This document shows positions 31,871-36,159 of a DNA stretch of 36,159 nt, piece by piece. Every line of letters starts with the position of its first letter. Position 1 is the first letter of the stretch. The stretch spans positions 148,602 to 184,760 of the forward strand of contig NZ_BMRC01000018.1 of assembly GCF_014648435.1 (NCBI RefSeq). Direction: 5' to 3'. A program made the position numbers and the translations under genes. The DNA is from Nonomuraea spiralis. GTDB taxonomy: Bacteria > Actinomycetota > Actinomycetes > Streptosporangiales > Streptosporangiaceae. The notes below the pieces were generated by a model. That model was not told the origin of the DNA. It saw nothing but the letters and a program-made list of their open reading frames with translations, and made no database searches.

Positions 31871-32627
31871 TCCCGATCGCCAGAACGCAGGCCGCCGTAC
31901 CGATGAGGACGAACAGCCCGGTGTCACCGGCCAGGTACTCCCGCGCCACCACGGGCTGCTCGGACGAGATCGCGTGCTCCAGCAGCAGGGCGAAGGTGGC
32001 GTTGTGCGCGAAGTGGGCCAGTACGGCCGGCCAGACGCTGCCCGACATGATCCTCAGATAGCCGAACAGGAACGAGAACGCGATCACCGAGCCGCTGAAC
32101 AGCACGAGCACCAGGCCGCGGTTCCCTTCGCCGTGGTAGTAGGGCGTGAGCAGGATGTAGGGCAGATGCCAGGCGATCCACACCAGGCCGATGACGAGCA
32201 TCGCCCACCGTTCGCCCAGGTGAGCCAGCCGCGGCTGCAGATAGCCTCGCCAGCCGATCTCCTCGGCGAACGCCAGGACCGGGCCCGTGACGCACATGAC
32301 GAGCGCCGACTGCAGCCACTCGCCCTGCACCGACCATCGGGCGTAGCCGAACACGACGGCGCCCTCGGTCGCCAGCAGGCACACACCAGCGGTGGTGGCC
32401 GCTGCCAGCGGCCACCACCGCAGACCTGGTCGCCCCATTCCCAGCCGTCGCCACCCCTCGCGCGAGTATCCCTCCCGCGTGAGGACGAGCAGCATCACCA
32501 GTACGGCGAGCAACGGCGAGAAGGCGAGAACGAGTCCTTCGGCGACGCCGGCCGTGGTCAGCGCGATCGCCAGGGTCAGCACGATGAACACGATCGACGC
32601 AGCGCGATCGGACAATCTTTCAAACAT
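31818..32627 (-). CDS. CPBP-family intramembrane metalloprotease
   Basis: 269 aa, about eight TM helices. The Abi/CPBP motifs are present: FAEEIGWRGYLQPRLAHL (EExxxR), WIAWHLPYILL (FxxxH type) and AVLAHFAHNATFALLL (HxxxN). These bind the catalytic metal in the Rce1-like fold. Members process lipidated or bacteriocin-related peptides or give self-immunity. ATG 32627 follows GAAGG at a somewhat long distance; the frame is open to 32717. It is convergent with the two-component system, with the last 53 nt shared. The 294 bp between 32628 and 32921 hold no recognised feature. Confidence 0.88.
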   Translation of the reverse strand: MFERLSDRAASIVFIVLTLAIALTTAGVAEGLVLAFSPLLAVLVMLLVLTREGYSREGWRRLGMGRPGLRWWPLAAATTAGVCLLATEGAVVFGYARWSVQGEWLQSALVMCVTGPVLAFAEEIGWRGYLQPRLAHLGERWAMLVIGLVWIAWHLPYILLTPYYHGEGNRGLVLVLFSGSVIAFSFLFGYLRIMSGSVWPAVLAHFAHNATFALLLEHAISSEQPVVAREYLAGDTGLFVLIGTAACVLAIGISRSPGRHRPVPVSGRR

Positions 32628-32921
32628 GGGCAGATGGCCTTCTTTCGAGCCTTCGAGGACAGGAGGCTCAGCGTGCCGGAACCTCTCCTTCCTGCCATCC
32701 ACCCACAAACCGAACATCGGCCCTCTACACCCCGCGCACTTCCCTCCTGGGGACTAGGACCGCAGTCGCAGGTTCTGCCATCCCCCTTGAGGACCTCGGC
32801 CGGGCCGCCGGCGCCCCCAACGCAGACCCCGCCGGGGCTCGGCCGCACGATCCGCCCAGCCACGGCTCCGGCTCCTCCGTTCACCGACGCCGTGGTGGCA
32901 GCTGCGGCACAATCGCCTGAG

Positions 32922-33182
32922 TCATGGCGGAATGGACGTCCCGTGCCCTACACCAAGATTCCAGGCGCGACCACCCGGCCGCGCGCGCCCTGCGACGTGG
33001 AGTGGATGCCTCGCCACCTGTTCGAGCCGGGCGCCCAGGAAGCCGTCGTACCAAGCGGCTTGCAGCCGACCGAACCACCCACCGACCTTGTCGGGGTTCT
33101 TGAAGAGATACGCCAGGCCGGAGACGAGGCCCGCGCCTCCCGTGCCTTGGATGATCAGTTCGAGCGTGAGTGGCGAGTTCAC
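32922..33182 (-). pseudogene. N-terminal fragment of a small membrane-type protein
   Basis: GTG 33182 begins NSPLTLELIIQGTGGAGLVS, GLAYLFKNPDKVGGWFGRLQ and AAWYDGFLGARLEQ, after which the sequence is no longer protein-like. The start resembles small actinobacterial proteins with an N-terminal amphipathic or TM helix and 'KNPDK.G.W......AW..G'. The ribosome-site region is replaced by the SDR fragment on the other strand, so it has lost its expression signal. The frame remains open to 32922, but that part appears random. Confidence 0.4.
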
Positions 33183-33648
33183 CCAGCGGCTCGTGGAGGA
33201 GATCGTGTCCGGTCATGGACGTCTGGACGTGCTGGTGACCAGCGCCGGCGTCCAGGCCCGCGGCGAGATCACGGACCTGGACGTGTCCGCCCTGCGCAGC
33301 GGTCTGGAGACGAACGTCGTCGGCACCTTCCTGGCCTGCCAGGCGGTCGTGCCGGTGATGCGCGCCGCGGGGTACGGCCGCATCGTGACCCTGGCCAGCG
33401 CGCTCGGGCTCGTCGGCGCGGCCGCCCGGTCCGCCTACGCGGCGAGCAAGGGGGCGGTCGTCCAGCTCACCCGCAGCCTGGCCGTGGAACTCGCCCCGTA
33501 CGGGATCAACGTCAACGCCCTCGCCCCCGGTCCCTTCCGTACGCCGCTCAACACGAACGCCGACGACGACCCGCAGGTGCGGCGGTTCCTGCACCATGAA
33601 GTGCCACTCTCGGCGAGCACCCCGGCCGCGCTGCCTGCCGCCGAGTAG
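33183..33648 (+). pseudogene. SDR gene fragment lacking both ends
   Basis: The reading frame shows VEEIVSGHGRLDVLVTSAGV, ARGEITDLDVSALRSGLETN, VVGTFLACQAVVPVMRAAGY, RIVTLASALGLVGAAARSAY, AASKGAVVQLTRSLAVELAP, YGINVNALAPGPFRTPL and VRRFLHHEVPL. This is a classical SDR from strand 4 to helix 6, with the catalytic YxxxK intact. The nucleotide-binding GxxxGxG is missing upstream. The C-terminal 'GRWG.PeEia...LaSd...vtG...VDGG' is replaced by SASTPAALPAAE and a stop. The junctions lie at about 33176 and 33610. Confidence 0.65.
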
Positions 33649-33880
33649 CCGCCGGCGCTGTCCGGTCGCGGCCGCAGGTCGGCGCGACGCGCGGGTGCCG
33701 CCGTGGCAGCCGGCGAAGCTGGCCGCCCGTCTGCAGGCGGCCAGCGCCTCCGGCCGGCCGGTACTGCTGCGTGTTGAGGAGCACGGCGGTCACGGCGCCG
33801 GCTCGACCCGCGAGCAGGAACATGCCCTGCTCGCTGATGTGCCGGCCTTCCTGTTGCACGCTTTCGAGGCGTCACGATGA
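33649..33880 (+). pseudogene. C-terminal fragment of prolyl oligopeptidase (S9)
   Basis: The frame reads DARVPPWQPAKLAARLQAAS, ASGRPVLLRVEEHGGHGAGS, TREQEHALLADVPAFLLHAF. This is the end of the S9 alpha/beta-hydrolase domain: the catalytic Asp region (D.RVPPWQ..K) and the catalytic His region (GGHG.GST). The nucleophile Ser and the propeller are missing. The preceding 15 codons (SRRRCPVAAAGRR) are in the same frame but do not match. It stops at 33880, overlapping a further small ORF. Confidence 0.6.
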
Positions 33881-34068
33881 GTACGACCGAGCAGCGGGCC
33901 CTTCGTCATGTCGCGTCGCTGTCGCCCGGCGGGCCGCTCGATCCCGGCCTGCGGATGACGCCCCCCGAAGTGACCGCATGGTGCCGCCGTGCCGTCGCTG
34001 AGTACCTCGTGCCTGCCCCCGAATTTGAGCCCCCAGCCTCCTCGAATGCCCGGTCTTCTGCGGGCTGA
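33877..34068 (+). CDS. Small ORF, doubtful, possibly another fragment
   Basis: ATG 33877 overlaps the stop of the S9 fragment (ATGA) and reads MSTTEQRALRHVASLSPGGP, LDPGLRMTPPEVTAWCRRAV, AEYLVPAPEFEPP and a Ser-rich end. The first 45 residues look protein-like. The end runs into DNA between convergent genes. It may be the N-terminal stump of a gene once downstream of the peptidase. No family was recognised. Confidence 0.3.
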   Translation: MSTTEQRALRHVASLSPGGPLDPGLRMTPPEVTAWCRRAVAEYLVPAPEFEPPASSNARSSAG

Positions 34069-34081
34069 TGCCCCCGCGAGG

Positions 34082-34417
34082 TCAGGCGTCCACCAGGAAA
34101 TCGCGGTAGCAGCTGTACACGCTGGCGTCGTCGTCGCGCGAGCGCAGGATGAACTCCCACAGCTCCCGGTGCACCTCCCCGACGGCGGCCTGGTGCACCA
34201 CGCCGTTGAGGAAGCTGATGTGGCGGCGGATGTTCTCGTCGAAGCTGAGCGCGGCGGTCCGGAAGTCGTCGTCCCCGAGGTCCTCGGAGAAACCGCTGCC
34301 TTCCAGCTCCGGGCGTACATGGCCGACCACCAGCGACAGGAAGTCGTCGAAGGACGTGCCGTCCGGGTCGCCGTCGAGCAGTTGCACGGCGCGTTGAGCG
34401 CGTCCTTGCCAGGACAT
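34082..34417 (-). CDS. Hypothetical acidic helical protein
   Basis: 111 aa. ATG 34417 follows AGGAG at about 7 nt. The chain reads SWQGRAQRAVQLLDGDPDGT, SFDDFLSLVVGHVRPELEGS, DFRTAALSFDENIRRHISFL, NGVVHQAAVGEVHRELWEFI and DASVYSCYRDFLVDA. It is acidic with no TM segment and may be four or five helices. It lies upstream of the subtilase fragment's stop on the same genome side but is not in an operon with it. I do not recognise the family. Confidence 0.55.
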   Translation of the reverse strand: MSWQGRAQRAVQLLDGDPDGTSFDDFLSLVVGHVRPELEGSGFSEDLGDDDFRTAALSFDENIRRHISFLNGVVHQAAVGEVHRELWEFILRSRDDDASVYSCYRDFLVDA

Positions 34418-34597
34418 GGTCGTTCTCCTCTGATAGGTCCGATGGAGTCGGAAGGCTGCGAGACTTCGCGTGGGCGTGGGCGTGGGCGTGGGCTTGCGGC
34501 TGAGGTGTACGCGTGTCGGTGACTGTCCCGCACGCGCCGAGCGAGGCCGCTCGGTGGAGCCGGCGTGGGGCACGTCGAGTCACGGTCGGCTCACGTG

Positions 34598-35090
34598 TCA
34601 TGCCGGCGGCTGGCCGGTGGTGATGAGGCCCGCCGCGAGCATCTCCTCGCGGAGCTGGACCAGCGGGGGGATCACGGACAGGTCCTGCGGCTGCCTGTGC
34701 GCAACGGGCGGCGCGGCGGTGAGCAGACCGGCTGCGACCATTTCACCGGCGAGCTCGTCCAGCGGCGATTGCAGCGCGGCGCCGGTGAGCGCCGGCGCCA
34801 GGGCGCAGATCGCGTCTGGCATTCCGGCTCCGGTGCGACCCGGATCGCCGAGATTCAGCGGGGTGCAACTCGATTTGATGATCTGGAAGAGGCGCTCCAC
34901 CCGGCGGGCGTCCCTGGCCGCGAACGCGCGCTGGAACTCGCTGTGGTGGGATAGGAGGAGCGCGGCAAGACCCGTGACGTGGGGGGCGGCCATGGAGGTG
35001 CCGTCCCAGGCCGCGTAGGTGGCCGGCGGAATCGTCGACAGGATCGCCACGCCTGGCGCGCAGACGTCGACCGTCCGGGGTGCACGGCCG
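34598..35090 (-). pseudogene. C-terminal fragment of a subtilase (S8)
   Basis: From about 35090 the frame reads TVDVCAPGVAILSTIPPATY, AAWDGTSMAAPHVTGLAALL, LSHHSEFQRAFAARDARRVE, RLFQIIKSSCTPLNLGDPGR and a tail with two similar repeats (ELAGEMVAAGLLTAA and LREEMLAAGLITTGQ). GTSMAAPHV carries the catalytic Ser. The catalytic Asp and His domains are absent because the 5' end is replaced by a tRNA 3' part at 35093. The open frame continues through the tRNA to 35116, which is not genuine coding. Confidence 0.6.
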
Positions 35091-35092
35091 CC

Positions 35093-35146
35093 GGAGCGGG
35101 TGGGACTTGAACCCACGACCCACGGATCATGAGTCCGATGCTCTCG
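35093..35146 (-). tRNA. 3' part of a tRNA with CAT anticodon (truncated)
   Basis: On the minus strand the acceptor 3' strand CCGCTCC (35099-35093), a T arm GTGGG-TTCAAGT-CCCAC (35116-35100), a variable loop, and an anticodon arm TCGGA-CTCATGA-TCCGT (35138-35122) occur in order. The D-arm 3' strand GAGC is at about 35144-35140. Upstream the D-arm 5' strand and a matching acceptor 5' strand (GGAGCGG) are missing, so the gene is incomplete. Position 27-43 is a T-T mismatch. Such 3' parts are typical of attachment sites of integrative elements. Confidence 0.6.
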
Positions 35147-35252
35147 ACTCCTCCGCCGGGCCGCCGGCTTCCGGGGTTTCTGGCGCCATGGTCACCGCGA
35201 AAGGCCTCGTGGTGTCTCAGGCACGGGCGACTTGTCCCTCGCCAGTCGGCCG

Positions 35253-35819
35253 TCATCTGCCCGGGAAAAGGAGGCTTTCCAGCGCCCGCGGCAGTGGATA
35301 CACCCGCTCAGCGGGAAATAGCCGCTGGGCTTTGGCAGCGTGCCCGGCCTGGGTCAATACGGTGGCCTTGCGGACCTGGGGGGTGAGGTCGGTGAGGCTG
35401 ACGATCCAGTCGTCGGTGAATGTGCGGATCACATTGCGGCCGATGCCGACCTGGATGCTGTAGTGGTTCAGTGCCGCTCCGCGCAACGAGCGTTCCGGGT
35501 CCCACTGGACATGGACGGCTGCCTTGGTGACAGCTGCCGGATCCGCGGTCGTGAGCACGGCCTGGGACAGAGCTTCCTCCCAGCCCCGCCGGGTCATCCG
35601 CACTGCGAGAACGCGCTCTTGACCGGGTTTGCGGGCCCAATTGCTGCGATGCATGAGCCACAGGAACGAGGGCTTGATCCATGTCATCCTGTGGAATGAG
35701 AACGGCGCAACGAAGCGGCCCGCTCGCAGCGCCGCGTCGGCTATGGCCGGCGCGTATGCCTGGTAGACCACGATCGTGTCAGCGTCGTAGTCGGCGCGGA
35801 TCTGGTACTGAGGTGCCAT
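35253..35819 (-). CDS. DUF4291 family protein
   Basis: 188 aa, typical length. It starts MAPQYQIRADYDADTIVVYQ, then YAPAIADAALRAGRFVAPFS, RMTWIKPSFLWLMHRSNWAR, KPGQERVLAVRMTRRGWEEA, VHVQWDPERSLRGAALNHYS and IQVGIGRNVIRTFTDDWIVS. These conserved blocks define DUF4291, which is widespread and of unknown function. ATG 35819 has AGGG about 9 nt upstream; a GTG at 35828 is possible. It is a single gene, outside the tRNA scar. Arg/Trp/Asp-rich conservation (WIKPSFLW, QWDPE) hints at nucleotide binding, but that is speculation. Confidence 0.85.
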   Translation of the reverse strand: MAPQYQIRADYDADTIVVYQAYAPAIADAALRAGRFVAPFSFHRMTWIKPSFLWLMHRSNWARKPGQERVLAVRMTRRGWEEALSQAVLTTADPAAVTKAAVHVQWDPERSLRGAALNHYSIQVGIGRNVIRTFTDDWIVSLTDLTPQVRKATVLTQAGHAAKAQRLFPAERVYPLPRALESLLFPGR

Positions 35820-35957
35820 GCGTTGCACCCTGCCATCGGGTGCACTCGCATCGCGAAGCCTTTTCCTCCGCCCTCGGCCTAGGCGAATGTGCTGGTCAAA
35901 GTCACTCGTTGATGGCCGCTACGAGGGGTGCCGGTACGAATCGTGTCATGAGCCCCG

Positions 35958-36159
35958 GTGCGCCACGAGGCGCTGAATGTCCGTACGGAGGTGAAAGACC
36001 TCGTTGTCCCTGCCGTCGTAGCGGTGGGATGAAAGCTGGAGGCAGCCTGAGCCGAGGATCGCCGGGGAGGGCGGGAGCAGCCTCGACAAAGTCGTGACGG
36101 CCCAGTACTACCGGATGGGCCGGGCGCGGTGAGCGAGACGGGAAGGTATACGCGAGGAA
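35958..36159 (+). ncRNA. Probable 5' part of a group II intron (continues beyond the window)
   Basis: GTGCGCCACGAGGCGCTGAA starts a long structured, non-coding stretch: CGTACGGAGGTGAAAG, TTGTCCCTGCCGTCGTAGCG, GTGGGATGAAAGCTGGAGGC, CGGGAGCAGCC and GTGAGCGAGACGGGAAGG. The GTGCG 5' end and these blocks fit domain I of actinobacterial group II introns. Domain V and the reverse-transcriptase gene would lie outside the window. The assignment rests on pattern memory, not on a fold. Confidence 0.45.

Noticed and set aside
35080..35463. ORF beginning with SGWDLNPRPTDHESDAL
   Set aside because: This peptide is the well-known mistranslation of tRNA antisense DNA; the underlying feature is the tRNA 3' part.
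1..36159. CRISPR arrays, rRNA genes, complete insertion sequences
   Set aside because: No regularly spaced repeats, rRNA sequence or intact transposase with inverted ends was seen in the window.

Overview
The window is GC-rich throughout. Third-codon positions are strongly GC-biased, GTG and TTG starts are common, and the families present (HxlR and TetR regulators, a Cbt cobalt transporter behind a B12 riboswitch, an ECF sigma/anti-sigma/ABC operon, ROK, NarL-type two-component, CPBP, DUF4291) suggest a filamentous actinomycete, perhaps a Streptosporangiaceae-like genome. The genus is inference. The region reads as accessory chromosome: intact operons separated by stretches packed with gene fragments, frameshifted genes and transposase remnants.

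Left part (1-4.4 kb): two divergent reductase/repressor pairs, each with a duplicated palindromic operator (partial SDR/HxlR, and NmrA-like/TetR). Then come a multiply frameshifted pseudogene, a small HTH-protein gene, and a scar joining an ATP-dependent DNA ligase fragment to a hemerythrin fragment. From 8.9 to 4.7 kb (minus strand) a tight three-gene operon encodes a small membrane protein, an unrecognised 212-aa protein and a 1075-aa protein. The large protein has a Lon/S16-like segment, one transmembrane helix and a WD40-type propeller. It is the best candidate here for a poorly described conflict or signalling system.

Middle (9-20.9 kb): an IS630 remnant, two small secreted proteins, a decayed RapZ C-terminal-domain gene with an unlisted 56-aa gene beside it, and a SnoaL-like protein. 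A cobalamin riboswitch then precedes cbtB, cbtA and a 3'-truncated histidine phosphatase. Next is an ECF sigma operon (sigma, zinc-finger anti-sigma, ABC ATPase, two membrane proteins) whose sigma gene is broken by a 5-bp tandem duplication. A cluster of three hairpins, a small membrane protein, a fragment and a formylglycine-generating-enzyme-type protein follow.

Right part (21-36 kb): an orphan MazF-like toxin and an IS701 remnant; a catabolic-looking operon (polar-amino-acid-type ABC importer plus two Gfo/Idh/MocA dehydrogenases) with a divergent ROK regulator and a 14-bp palindrome between them; fragments of ThiF-like and dTDP-4-dehydrorhamnose-reductase-like genes; a NarL-type histidine kinase/response regulator pair convergent with a CPBP protease. 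A mosaic of truncated genes (SDR, prolyl oligopeptidase, subtilase) ends at the 3' part of a tRNA, a typical integrative-element scar. The window closes with DUF4291 and the probable 5' end of a group II intron.
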